Below, one piece after another: positions 16,553-24,872 of a DNA stretch of 45,074 nt. The stretch is from positions 1 to 45,074 of the forward strand of contig JALHPV010000021.1 of the NCBI GenBank assembly GCA_022842285.1. Direction: 5' to 3'. Source of the stretch: Kofleriaceae bacterium (GTDB lineage Bacteria > Myxococcota_A > Polyangia > Haliangiales > Haliangiaceae). Position 1 is the stretch's first letter. Each line of letters opens with the position of its first letter. Position numbers and translations under genes: made by a program. Under the pieces are notes generated by a model. That model was not told the origin of the DNA. It worked only from the letters and a program-made list of their open reading frames with translations, and ran no database searches.

Positions 16553-17140
16553 CTAGCGGCGATCGGTCTGAACGGCGATGTGGAAGCCGCCCATCCACGA
16601 TTGATCGTGGAGGCTCGTGCCGAGCGAGACGCCGGCGGAGATCCAGGGAGTCAGCCAGTAGCCGGCGCGGGCACGCGCCTCGACCACCTTGGAATCTCCG
16701 GTCACCCAGACCCGATCGTCGCGGTGTTGCTCTCGCGTCGCGAACGAGTAGTCGACACGACGGCCACCAGCGGCAAGCTCGACCCCGAAGACACTGCGGC
16801 CGTGAGTCGCGCGCGCACCGGCGATGAAGACACCTTGGACCACCTCGAGGTGGCCGTGGTGCGGCGACTGGCCGAGGACCTCGGTCCCGAGATCGCGCGC
16901 CGCGATGCCGTCCGTGCGGACTACGCCCCCAACCTCGCCTTCGACGGCCAGGTACACCTGGCGATACGTCACACCGACGCGCCACGCGAGCATCAAGCCG
17001 AGATCGGGCTCGGGCGACTGCGTCACCGGGTTGTCGAAGCTGCGCACGACGCCGCCGCCCTCGACGAGCACCTGGACCTGCTCTGCGAACGCAGGCGAGG
17101 CCGCACCGAGGAGGAGCACAGCAGCAACCGCGGCGCGCAT
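16553..17140 (-). CDS. Probable outer-membrane beta-barrel protein
   Basis: 195 residues from ATG 17140, preceded by GGAG and by TAAATT 8 nt upstream. A cleavable signal peptide (Ala/Val/Leu core ending ASPAFAEQ) is clear. The mature part alternates short amphipathic strands with Gly turns (for example 'LGLMLAWRVGVTYRQVYLAVEGEVG' and 'SVFGVELAAGGRRVDYSFATRE'), the look of a small OmpW/OmpX-type barrel. The longer frame running to 18013 crosses the Gre-like gene on the other strand and is not real. Ligand or function not apparent. Confidence 0.72.
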   Translation of the reverse strand: MRAAVAAVLLLGAASPAFAEQVQVLVEGGGVVRSFDNPVTQSPEPDLGLMLAWRVGVTYRQVYLAVEGEVGGVVRTDGIAARDLGTEVLGQSPHHGHLEVVQGVFIAGARATHGRSVFGVELAAGGRRVDYSFATREQHRDDRVWVTGDSKVVEARARAGYWLTPWISAGVSLGTSLHDQSWMGGFHIAVQTDRR

Positions 17141-17170
17141 CGCTCCAGAATTTAGCGTAGACCAGAGCAA

Positions 17171-17641
17171 ATGCCGGCCCCAATCGACAAGGAGGTACTG
17201 CGGGACCAGCTGCTCGCCGCCCTCGAGGCGGCTCTCGCGGCGGCCCGGCAGGCCCACGACTCGGCCATGGAAGGAGCCTTCCACGAGGAGGCCAAGGCCG
17301 AAAACGACAAGGACACCCGGGGGCTCGAGCAGAGTTACCTCGCGCGGGGGGTGGCGCAGCGCGTCGCCGACCTCGAGGCGGCGGTGGCCCTCGTCGCCAA
17401 ATGGAAGCTCGCGACCACCGCGGTGATCGCGCTCGGCGCCGTGGTCACCGTGCACGAGGAGACCACGCAACATCAGTTCTTCATCGCTCCGGCGGGCGGA
17501 GGCACGATGCTCGATGGCATCCAGGTGATCACGCTCGCGTCGCCCCTCGGCAGGGCGCTCCTCGGCAAGCGGGAAGGAGATGAGATCGACCTTCCTCTCG
17601 GAGGCCGAGCCCGCAGCCTCGAGGTCGTCGAAGTTAAGTAA
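17171..17641 (+). CDS. GreA/GreB-like transcription elongation factor
   Basis: 156 residues. Gre factors bind the RNA polymerase secondary channel and promote transcript cleavage. The N-terminal half is a helical, acidic coiled coil (about 5-80, with the family's EDND-like 'HEEAKAENDKD') and the C-terminal half an FKBP-like fold with 'SPLGRALLGKREGDEIDLPLGG', close to the Gre motif 'SPLGRALLGKxxGDxV'. The central acidic tip residues needed for cleavage cannot be assigned with certainty, so it may be a non-cleaving relative. It is divergent from the outer-membrane gene with only 30 bp between starts, so promoters must overlap. Confidence 0.72.
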   Translation: MPAPIDKEVLRDQLLAALEAALAAARQAHDSAMEGAFHEEAKAENDKDTRGLEQSYLARGVAQRVADLEAAVALVAKWKLATTAVIALGAVVTVHEETTQHQFFIAPAGGGTMLDGIQVITLASPLGRALLGKREGDEIDLPLGGRARSLEVVEVK

Positions 17642-17662
17642 CCGCTCGGCCCCGGCCGGACT

Positions 17663-17668
17663 TATCAT
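17663..17668 (+). promoter_or_regulatory. -10-like TATCAT, 7 nt before the PD40 lipoprotein gene
   Basis: TATCAT ends 7 nt before ATG 17676, with no Shine-Dalgarno sequence between; leaderless-type spacing. Confidence 0.35.
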
Positions 17669-17675
17669 CCGCGGC

Positions 17676-19454
17676 ATGAGGGGCACATTCCTGTTTGCAC
17701 TCGTGGGGTTCCTGATCGCGTGTGGCGACGACGGAGGTATGCGAGATGCCACAGATTCCGGGCCGGTGGCGACGATCCGCGTCGAGCCGCCCGACCTCGA
17801 GGTGACGATCACCGACGGCGCAGCCGTGATGCAGCCGTACACGGCGACGCTGGTCGAGGCCGACGGCACGGAGAGCGACGTGACGACCACGGCCGTGTTC
17901 TCGTTCGCCGACACGACCTTTGGCAGCTTCGCCACCGCGACGGCCACCGTGACGGGCTTCGGCGCGGGACCGACGCGCGTGCAAGCCACGGTCGATGGTG
18001 TGAGCGGAGACACCGGCCTGACGGTGTACGTGCGGCAGACGGTCGTCGATCCGGGTGTCGATCCAACGGTGCCTGATCGCTTCGAATCGGCGACCGAAGA
18101 TCCGACGCTCGCGCCGACGATCCGCTACCCGCTCGACTCGATCCTCGTGCCGCCGAACCTCGGCCAGTTCGACGTGCACTGGTCCAACCCGGTGGCGGCG
18201 CCGGTGCCGCCCGACGTGTTCCGCGTGCGCATGCAGAACGAGTTCGTCGACATCAAGCGCTACACGAACGGTCTACAGCCATCGAACCCCACGCCCTTCT
18301 GGATGGTCTTCGAGCCGAACCAGTGGTACCCGATCGCGAGCTCGCGTCAGCAGCTGACCCTCGAGGTCGCGGGCATGGTGCTCGCCGACGGAACGCGGAA
18401 GGGCACGGCCGCGGCGCAGCAAGTCGACGTCACCAACGAGAACGCCCGAGGCGGCATCTACTACTGGGCGACGGCGCAGCCGCCCGGCATCTTCCGGTAT
18501 GACGTCGGGACGCCCGAGATCGCGCCCTCGCGGTACTTCCCCGCGGGTCAGGAGCCGGGCTCCCCGAACAACTGCCTGGGCTGCCACACCCTCTCGCGAG
18601 ATGGCTCGCGCATGGCGCTGACGATCGACGGCGGTGATGGCCGCGGCACGGTGATCCAGGTGAACGACCGCGCGGTACTCGTGCCCTTCGACGGCGTATC
18701 GCAGCCGCCCATCGCCTGGAACTTCGCCACGTTCACGCCCACGGCCGACAAGGTGCTCGGCGTGAAGTACGGCCAGATGACGCTCTACAACGCGATGGGC
18801 GGGGCCGTGCTCGCGACCATTCCCAACACCGCGGAGACCATGTACGCGACGCACCCCGAGCTCTCGCCCGACGGCACCCGGCTCGTGAACGTCGAGTCGT
18901 CATCGCTGAACACCGACTACACGCCGGAGTCCGGCCGGCTCGTGATCCGCTCGTTCGATGCGGCCACGAACACGTTCGGCACGCCGACGGTGCTCGTCGA
19001 GGCCGGGACGGACGGTCTACAGAACTACTACCCGTCGTTCTCGCCCGACAGCCAGTGGCTGATCTTCACGCGCACGCCGAGCTACGGCTACAACAACGCC
19101 AACGCCACCACGTGGATCACGAAGGCGGATGGCTCGGGGCCGCTGATCCAGCTCGTGACGTCGGACCTGGCGCAGGGCATGACCAACTCGTGGGCCCGCT
19201 GGGTGCCGTTCGGGCAGACGTTCGGCCCCGATAACGAGCCGCTCTTCTACGTGACGTGGTCCAGCACGCGTGAGTTCGGGGTCCGGATCACGCCGAACGG
19301 GTTCCTGCCGCAGATCTGGATGACGCCCGTGTTCACCGCTCGCGCGGAGGCAGGGATGGACCCGTCGGGACCGGCATTCCGCGTGCCGTTCCAGGACGTT
19401 CAGACCGGTAACCACATCGCCCAGTGGACCGAGCAAGTCGTGGTGGTGGAGTAA
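17676..19454 (+). CDS. PD40/TolB-like beta-propeller lipoprotein with a CxxCH motif
   Basis: 592 residues. Lipoprotein signal ending at LIAC (Cys16), then an Ig-like/Big_2-type domain (about 30-118: 'ATIRVEPPDLEVTITDG...TAVFSF') and a large beta-propeller-like region with WD40-like PD40 blocks ('HPELSPDGTRLV', 'YPSFSPDSQWLIFTRTPSYG'). A CLGCH motif at 300-304 begins the propeller, next to 'LSRDGSRMAL'; it could bind a c-type heme but no cytochrome domain is evident. The frame extends back to 17580 but the lipoprotein start at 17676 is clearly right. Probably surface or periplasmic; substrate unknown. Confidence 0.8.
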   Translation: MRGTFLFALVGFLIACGDDGGMRDATDSGPVATIRVEPPDLEVTITDGAAVMQPYTATLVEADGTESDVTTTAVFSFADTTFGSFATATATVTGFGAGPTRVQATVDGVSGDTGLTVYVRQTVVDPGVDPTVPDRFESATEDPTLAPTIRYPLDSILVPPNLGQFDVHWSNPVAAPVPPDVFRVRMQNEFVDIKRYTNGLQPSNPTPFWMVFEPNQWYPIASSRQQLTLEVAGMVLADGTRKGTAAAQQVDVTNENARGGIYYWATAQPPGIFRYDVGTPEIAPSRYFPAGQEPGSPNNCLGCHTLSRDGSRMALTIDGGDGRGTVIQVNDRAVLVPFDGVSQPPIAWNFATFTPTADKVLGVKYGQMTLYNAMGGAVLATIPNTAETMYATHPELSPDGTRLVNVESSSLNTDYTPESGRLVIRSFDAATNTFGTPTVLVEAGTDGLQNYYPSFSPDSQWLIFTRTPSYGYNNANATTWITKADGSGPLIQLVTSDLAQGMTNSWARWVPFGQTFGPDNEPLFYVTWSSTREFGVRITPNGFLPQIWMTPVFTARAEAGMDPSGPAFRVPFQDVQTGNHIAQWTEQVVVVE

Positions 19455-19467
19455 CCCACATGCCTCG

Positions 19468-19473
19468 TATACT
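19468..19473 (+). promoter_or_regulatory. -10-like TATACT, 6 nt before the coiled-coil exported protein gene
   Basis: TATACT (five of six bases match TATAAT) ends 6 nt before ATG 19480. No room for a Shine-Dalgarno sequence if it acts as a promoter. Confidence 0.4.
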
Positions 19474-19479
19474 GGGCGA

Positions 19480-20382
19480 ATGCGTTCGCTCGGTTCGCTC
19501 CTCCTCGTAACGGCGCTCGTCGGGCCCGCGCTCGCCGACAAGAAGATCCAGGACATGACGCCCGGCTATGCCAAGGAGGCCGCGGCGTGTGCGATCCAGA
19601 AGAACGGCCTCGTGAAGGTCGTCACCGGCGCCAAGGACAAGGCGGCCAAGCTCACCGACGCGAGTGCGAAGGCCGAGCTCGAAGCCGACGTCGCGACGGT
19701 CGAGGGGGAGCTCGTGGCCGTGGAGGCCCATTGCACCGCCGTGCAGGGGCTGGTCGACTTCCTGAAGGAGAACGCCGACGCGGCCTACAAGAAGGTCGAG
19801 AAGCAGATCGACGCGCGTGACAACACGGTGCGAAAGCTGCGCAAGGCGTCGAAGAAGGCGATCGAACAGGCGCAGCCCACCGTGCGCAAGCTGATCGCGA
19901 AGCTAGCAGAGCGCGACGCGAGCACGGCGAAGCCATCGACGGGGCCCCGTACGACCCCCGCGAACTTCCCCAGCAAGCGGTCCATCGATCTGCCCGCGCT
20001 GCCCGGCTCGTGGAAGATGACCGGCACGGCGGTGACCGACACCGTCGAGTACGTGGAGAAGCAGAACCAGGCGACGGTCACGGCGCGCGCCTTCAGCGGA
20101 GCGACCTGCGATCAGCAGCGCACGATGCTCGCGAAGCGAACGCCCGACCTGGTGGACCTGGAGCTCACCGATGACAAGCTCGGTGTGGAGTGGAGCGTCC
20201 GGGCGGTGCGCAAGGACAAGACGCCGCACCTCGTGAGCGTGATGTGCATGCCGACCAAGACCGGCGGCGTGCTGGCCACGAGTGATGTCCTGCCATCGAC
20301 GAACACGGCTCTCGCCGACGAGCTCTCGAACGTGATGCGCGCGATGCTGCAGGCGCACGCAGCGAAGACGACCGAGCCGTAG
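19480..20382 (+). CDS. Exported hypothetical protein with a coiled-coil region
   Basis: 300 residues. A signal peptide (SLLLVTALVGPALAD) is followed by a Lys/Ala/Glu-rich helical region (about 30-150) likely to form a coiled coil, a Thr/Pro linker ('STGPRTTPANFPSKRS') and a C-terminal globular part (about 175-290) with two Cys. No family recognised. It sits 25 bp after the PD40 lipoprotein gene and 15 bp before the SEC-C gene; the latter may be co-transcribed. Confidence 0.72.
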   Translation: MRSLGSLLLVTALVGPALADKKIQDMTPGYAKEAAACAIQKNGLVKVVTGAKDKAAKLTDASAKAELEADVATVEGELVAVEAHCTAVQGLVDFLKENADAAYKKVEKQIDARDNTVRKLRKASKKAIEQAQPTVRKLIAKLAERDASTAKPSTGPRTTPANFPSKRSIDLPALPGSWKMTGTAVTDTVEYVEKQNQATVTARAFSGATCDQQRTMLAKRTPDLVDLELTDDKLGVEWSVRAVRKDKTPHLVSVMCMPTKTGGVLATSDVLPSTNTALADELSNVMRAMLQAHAAKTTEP

Positions 20383-20397
20383 TACACCCGGTTCGTC

Positions 20398-22278
20398 ATG
20401 GACGCGGAGCTCCTCGCCGAAGGCTTTGGCTCGGCCACGCGCGCGAGCTTCGAGGCGGCGGCCACCGGAGACTTCGAGGCGGCGCTCGCGCGCTGCGCGT
20501 TCGATGACGCGGCGCTGATCCTCCTGCGCCACGAGGTGACGGTCGACGCGAAGCGCGTGCTCCCGCACGTGACGGGCCCGTGGCTCGCGCTCGCCCTCGC
20601 CGCCCGGCTCCCGGCTCCCGATGGGCTCCTGGCGGCCGCGCGCGCGGTGCCGGTGCGCGACGAGACGACCGATGTCGCGGCGGCGTATCTGTTCGCGGCG
20701 CTGAAGTCCGGCCTGCCGCGCGAGAAGGTGATCGCGGCGACCCGCCTCGCGTCGCGCCGCGCGAGCTCGTACCTCGGCAGCTCGCTCATGATCGGGCTCG
20801 CGGAGGAGCTGGCCGATCCCACGCTGACGAAGCTGTTCGGCAAGGTCGGCGATCTGCGCAAGCAGGTCGACGCGGTGAGGGCGACGGCGGAGCGGGTGTG
20901 GAAGCTGTCCGTCGACGAGCTCGGGGCCGCCCTGCCCGTCCAGCGCGGTCACAAGGGAGCCACGCTGCGAGCGGCGCCGCGCGTGGGCCGCAACGAACCG
21001 TGTCCGTGCGGCAGCGGGCAGAAGTACAAGAAGTGCTGCGCCGACAAGCCCGAGGCGACGGCCGTGGTCGCGGCGGCGGCGGATCGCATCACCGTGGAGC
21101 AGGTCGACGAGATCCCACTCGTCGAGCTGGCGAAGCTGGACATCACGCTGCTCAAGGAGAAGCAGCTCGAGGCCGCGTTCCGGCGGTACACGCGCGAGGG
21201 CATCTGGGACCACGCCGAACGATGCGCGTTCATGCTCGCGGCGCGCCGGCCGGCCGAGCGTGAGGACTTCCTCGACGAGCTGATCCTGATGCTGCGCTCG
21301 GCCAACGAGATCGAGCGTGCGCGCCCATTGGTCGCGGAGCTGACGAGCGCCGAGTACCGCGCGGACCACGAGATCGAGCTCGCCATCGCCGCGCTGCCCC
21401 CGGGTCATCTGGACGTCCTGGACACGGCGGCGCGCCGCGCCCTCGCGACGGATACGGCCATCGAGCTCGCCCTCACGCTCCTGCGGCAAAGCCCGGCGCT
21501 CGGCATCCTCGTCGGGCGCGGCTGCGTCGACGCGGAGAGCCTGCCGGATGCGCGGGTCGTGATGGAGATGATCGAGGATGCGCGCGACGAGCTCTGCCTG
21601 CCGCCCGAGGATCCTCACTGGGAGCTCTACGACTCCCTCGTCGCGGCCGAGAAGGAGGACGCGGATGACGAGAGGAGCGAGCAAGCGCGCACGGCGCTCG
21701 CGGCGCGCGTGGATCAACTACAGCGCGAGCTGAAGGCGAAGGAGCAGCAGCTCGCGGCGCGGGCGCCCGTGCAGGAGGTGGTAACCACCACCGTCGAGCC
21801 CGAGAAGGTGCGCGAGCTCAAGACGACGATCGAGGAGCTGCGCGGTGTGATCGCCGAGGGCAATGCCGAGCGCGCCGAGCTGCGACGCGAGGTGGCGGCG
21901 CTGCGCGCGGTGACACCGACCCCGGTCGCGGTCACGCCCGAGCCGGTCGAGACCGAAGACGATGGCGACGCGATCGATCCGGCGATTCGCTCGGTGGTGT
22001 TGCCGGCACTCGATCCGGCGGCGCGCAGTGCTCTCGACCGCGTCCCGCGGACCGTCGCCGCGGAGTCGATGCGGCTCCTCGGTGCGCTCTGCGCCGGCGA
22101 TCCCTGGACGTGGAACCGCGTGAAGCTCGCGCGCGACATGGCGAAGCCGGTCCTGATGGCGCGCGTCGGCATCCACCATCGCATGCTCATGCGCCCCGAC
22201 GGCGACGAGCTGCGCGTGCTCGATCTCATCGCGCGCGAGGATCTCGACACGACCCTGCGGAAGCTGCGCCGCAGCTGA
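20398..22278 (+). CDS. SEC-C motif protein with a long C-terminal coiled coil
   Basis: 626 residues. A SEC-C zinc motif (GRNEPCPCGSGQKYKKCC) lies at about 197-214 with Cys202, 204, 213 and 214; in SecA this motif binds zinc and SecB. Here it is in the middle, flanked by helical, TPR-like repeats, and the region about 425-515 is a Glu/Leu/Lys coiled coil. No ATPase motor is present, so this is not SecA; SEC-C also occurs in many proteins of unknown role. No signal peptide. The stop is one base from the stop of the convergent YqgE gene. Confidence 0.74.
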   Translation: MDAELLAEGFGSATRASFEAAATGDFEAALARCAFDDAALILLRHEVTVDAKRVLPHVTGPWLALALAARLPAPDGLLAAARAVPVRDETTDVAAAYLFAALKSGLPREKVIAATRLASRRASSYLGSSLMIGLAEELADPTLTKLFGKVGDLRKQVDAVRATAERVWKLSVDELGAALPVQRGHKGATLRAAPRVGRNEPCPCGSGQKYKKCCADKPEATAVVAAAADRITVEQVDEIPLVELAKLDITLLKEKQLEAAFRRYTREGIWDHAERCAFMLAARRPAEREDFLDELILMLRSANEIERARPLVAELTSAEYRADHEIELAIAALPPGHLDVLDTAARRALATDTAIELALTLLRQSPALGILVGRGCVDAESLPDARVVMEMIEDARDELCLPPEDPHWELYDSLVAAEKEDADDERSEQARTALAARVDQLQRELKAKEQQLAARAPVQEVVTTTVEPEKVRELKTTIEELRGVIAEGNAERAELRREVAALRAVTPTPVAVTPEPVETEDDGDAIDPAIRSVVLPALDPAARSALDRVPRTVAAESMRLLGALCAGDPWTWNRVKLARDMAKPVLMARVGIHHRMLMRPDGDELRVLDLIAREDLDTTLRKLRRS

Positions 22279-22279
22279 T

Positions 22280-22840
22280 CTAGTTGACGCCGCGCGCCGC
22301 GAAGAGCGACGACGCGCTGACACCGAGCGACGCGAGGGCGCGCTCCCAGATGTCGTCGGGATGCGTCTCGAACACGAGGCTCGGCGTCGCCGCGGCGTGC
22401 AGCCAGGCTCCGCGGGACATCTCCTGCTCGAGCTGTCCAGGCCCCCACCCGGAGTAGCCCAGCAGCAGGCGGATGTGCCGCGGCGGCATGTTCGCGATCG
22501 ACCGCAGCTTGTCGGGTGACGTGGAGAGGGAGATCGACGAGGTGATGGCGATCGTGCCCTGCCCCGCTGGCGCCGACGCGGCCGGCTCGTGCAGCACCCA
22601 GCCCGTGCTCGGCGATACGGGCCCCCCTGCCCAGACGACGGCCGACGACTCGCCCCGCCAGTTCATCTCGAGCGACTCGAGCAGCTCGGTCGCGCTGATG
22701 GGGCTCGGGTGGTTGATGACGAGACCGAACGAGCCCGCCGGACTGTGCTCGATCATGAGGACCACCGAGCGAGAGAAGTTCGGGTCGGAGAGCTGCGGCA
22801 TCGCCAGCAAGAGACCCGGTGCGAGGTTCTCGGACTCCAC
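22280..22840 (-). CDS. YqgE/AlgH family protein
   Basis: 186 residues with a start at GTG 22840, which gives the normal family length; the frame is open further up to 22930 but those 30 residues are not family-like and no Shine-Dalgarno is seen at either. Signature blocks: '[20 protein letters not shown]' at the N-terminus, '[20 protein letters not shown]', '[15 protein letters not shown]' and '[17 protein letters not shown]'. The family (DUF179) is widespread in bacteria with no agreed biochemical role. It reads toward the SEC-C gene, their stop codons one base apart. Confidence 0.88.
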   Translation of the reverse strand: MESENLAPGLLLAMPQLSDPNFSRSVVLMIEHSPAGSFGLVINHPSPISATELLESLEMNWRGESSAVVWAGGPVSPSTGWVLHEPAASAPAGQGTIAITSSISLSTSPDKLRSIANMPPRHIRLLLGYSGWGPGQLEQEMSRGAWLHAAATPSLVFETHPDDIWERALASLGVSASSLFAARGVN

Positions 22841-22901
22841 GTCTACCGACCAGTGTTGCCGAAAACGATCGATGGTGCCGCAGGATTTTTTGGGATTCAG
22901 G

Positions 22902-23105
22902 TCACGCGTGCGTGTGCGCACGTGTCGCACCAGGCGGCGTCCGGAGATTCGGGTCGGTCGCGCCGTCCTGATTCAGCGTCTTCTCCCGATCCTTGTCGGC
23001 CGGCTTGTCCTCGCCGAGGCCCAGCTGGTTCTGCACCTTCTTGAAGAGCGCCGAACCAAGGCTGAGCGCGAAACCAGTCGCCACTGCACGCACGAAGAAC
23101 GTCAT
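22902..23105 (-). CDS. Small hypothetical protein with one hydrophobic segment
   Basis: 67 residues from ATG 23105. The N-terminus ([19 protein letters not shown]) is a hydrophobic or amphipathic helix; the rest is polar and ends in a His/Thr tail. It is placed between the YqgE and YceI lipoprotein genes on the same strand, 18 nt after the latter. A TACGAT hexamer 7 nt before ATG 23105 favours this start over GTG 23111, and lies in the gap after the YceI gene. No family recognised; it is small enough to be uncertain. Confidence 0.5.
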   Translation of the reverse strand: MTFFVRAVATGFALSLGSALFKKVQNQLGLGEDKPADKDREKTLNQDGATDPNLRTPPGATRAHTHA

Positions 23106-23112
23106 GCGCACA

Positions 23113-23118
23113 ATCGTA
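23113..23118 (-). promoter_or_regulatory. -10-like TACGAT, 7 nt before the 67-residue gene
   Basis: On the minus strand TACGAT ends 7 nt before ATG 23105, in the short gap after the YceI lipoprotein gene. Confidence 0.3.
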
Positions 23119-23123
23119 GCGCG

Positions 23124-23825
23124 TCAGGCGCCAGTCGGCTTCAACGTCAGCTGGACCTTCACGGTGAGGGCATCCGCGACCGACTTGTCGGGCTGGCCAC
23201 CAACGTTGAAGTCCTTGCGCGTGATGGCCTGCTCGGCCTTGACCTTCACGAAGTCGGCGGTCTGCTCGACCACCTCGAACGTCACGGGATAGGTCTTCTC
23301 GACGTCGCGGAACTTCACCTTCGCGTCCGCCGTGTACTTCGTATCGGCCTTCTTCACGTTGGTCACGTCGACATCGATCGTCCCGAACTTCGCCGAGTCG
23401 AGATAGTCGGGCGACGCGAGGTGTCCGTCGCGCTTGGCCGAGTCCGACTTCAGGCTGAGGACGTCGATGGTGAAGCTCGCGGTGCCGCCTTCGAGCGCGT
23501 TGCCCTCGCCGAGCTTCACGCTCTTGTAGGTGATCTTGTCGAAGGTGATCTCCGTCGGATCCTCGGGCTTCTTCTCGGCGTGCTCGGCGTAGACCTTCAC
23601 CCAGTCGCCATCGGCGGCGGCCGGCGTCGGCGTGGGCGTGGGCGTCGGCGTCGCGGCCGCGGAGCCCGTCCCTTCGCTCGGCGGAGGCGGCGGCGGATCG
23701 GCAGGCTTGTCAGCCGGCTTCGTCTCCGTCGTCGGAGTTGCAGGCGGCGTGGCCGGCTTGTCTTCCTTCTTCGAGCAACCTGCTGCGACAGCGAGCGCAG
23801 CCACCAACATCAGACTCTTCATCAT
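23124..23825 (-). CDS. YceI-domain lipoprotein
   Basis: 233 residues. A lipoprotein signal ends at AAGC, followed by a long Pro/Thr/Lys linker including a (Thr-Pro)n run. The C-terminal YceI-like domain (about 75-230) has '[35 protein letters not shown]' like the YceI signature. YceI proteins are lipocalin-like and bind isoprenoid-type lipids. Its start overlaps the stop of the upstream YceI-domain gene (ATGA) and is preceded by AGGAG about 9 nt upstream, so the two are coupled. Confidence 0.85.
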   Translation of the reverse strand: MMKSLMLVAALAVAAGCSKKEDKPATPPATPTTETKPADKPADPPPPPPSEGTGSAAATPTPTPTPTPAAADGDWVKVYAEHAEKKPEDPTEITFDKITYKSVKLGEGNALEGGTASFTIDVLSLKSDSAKRDGHLASPDYLDSAKFGTIDVDVTNVKKADTKYTADAKVKFRDVEKTYPVTFEVVEQTADFVKVKAEQAITRKDFNVGGQPDKSVADALTVKVQLTLKPTGA

Positions 23826-24820
23826 CGAACTACTCCTTGGGTGTGACGCAGGACCAACGAAACCTGTACGGGAATGCGATCGCCGTCGAAGTCGCCCTTG
23901 TCGGGAGCGAGGGCGGTCTCGGCAATGACGAGAGAGAACTGCGCAGCGATCCGCATGACCTCACCGCGCGTCCCGAGGTGTGCCTGCTCGGCCGCATCGA
24001 GGCGCTTCGCGGTGCCCGTGACCTCGACGGTGTGCGTGCGCCCGATGAACTCGACGGTGCCCGCAGCACGGAATGCGATCTGCTCGGCGCTGACCGGACG
24101 CGCCGCGATGATCCGCTCCAGGCGGAAGGTCAGGCGCGGAAACTTGTCAGCGAGCAAGTAGCTCTCGCGCGCGTGCTTGCTGCGCTCCGCGATGCCCGTG
24201 TCGACGGACGCGGTGGCGACGCTGATCTCGAGCGTCATCGGCTGGTCGAGGGCCGCAGGATTGCCACGCAACGTGCCGCGCAGGTCGCCGTTGAAGACCG
24301 CGTCGAAGGCCTCGCCACCGGCGGAGAGCTTGCCGACGATGGTGCTGCCCTGGCCGTGGACCACCTCGTAGGAGCCCGCCGAGAGCGCGAGCCCACCCTC
24401 GATGCCGCTCTCGACGTTCACGGCCACCGCCGCCGGCAGCAGGTCGACGCCACGCGCTGGCCCCGGGCCGCTCGCGAACGCGGCGATGGGAACCGCGAGC
24501 GGGATCACGGCGACCACCCACGACGCGGCGCGCAGGATGGTGGACTGCTGCTCGAGGCGGCGCTCGCGACGCTTGATGATGAAGGCCCCGATCGCGAGCC
24601 CGATCGCGGTCGCGGCGATGATCGCGCAGATCTCCAGGCCCAGCCAGATCGGGGTCTGCGTGCTCACGCGCCACTCGGTCACGGGGTCGGGCACGTAGAA
24701 GCGCTTGTTCAGGGCGGTGTAGAGGTTCCCCGAGCCCTGCACGAGCCACCGCACCAGCGACGCGACGAGCGCGGCCAGCGGCAGGACGACCGGGAGGAAG
24801 GGAGACCGCACGCCCCGCAC
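23822..24820 (-). CDS. Membrane protein with a YceI-like C-terminal domain
   Basis: 332 residues from GTG 24820 (GTG 24811 is a close alternative). Three hydrophobic segments: about 8-25, 60-85 and 98-118; a YceI-like beta-barrel domain follows (about 135-330), with '[24 protein letters not shown]' and '[18 protein letters not shown]' in the expected places. Having a membrane part and YceI in one chain is less common than a secreted YceI; it may accept a lipid such as a quinone in the membrane, but this is inference. It overlaps and is coupled to the YceI lipoprotein gene. Confidence 0.78.
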   Translation of the reverse strand: MRGVRSPFLPVVLPLAALVASLVRWLVQGSGNLYTALNKRFYVPDPVTEWRVSTQTPIWLGLEICAIIAATAIGLAIGAFIIKRRERRLEQQSTILRAASWVVAVIPLAVPIAAFASGPGPARGVDLLPAAVAVNVESGIEGGLALSAGSYEVVHGQGSTIVGKLSAGGEAFDAVFNGDLRGTLRGNPAALDQPMTLEISVATASVDTGIAERSKHARESYLLADKFPRLTFRLERIIAARPVSAEQIAFRAAGTVEFIGRTHTVEVTGTAKRLDAAEQAHLGTRGEVMRIAAQFSLVIAETALAPDKGDFDGDRIPVQVSLVLRHTQGVVR

Positions 24821-24872
24821 TTCTAGCTGTCCGTTACAACGGACGCACGGGTGGCTGCGGGAACTGACTGTT

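Noticed and set aside
16080-17183. Zinc-ribbon protein extended to 367 residues
   Set aside because: The added N-terminal part is Arg-rich and lies on the outer-membrane gene in another frame; the Cys-rich protein has its own ATG at 16523.
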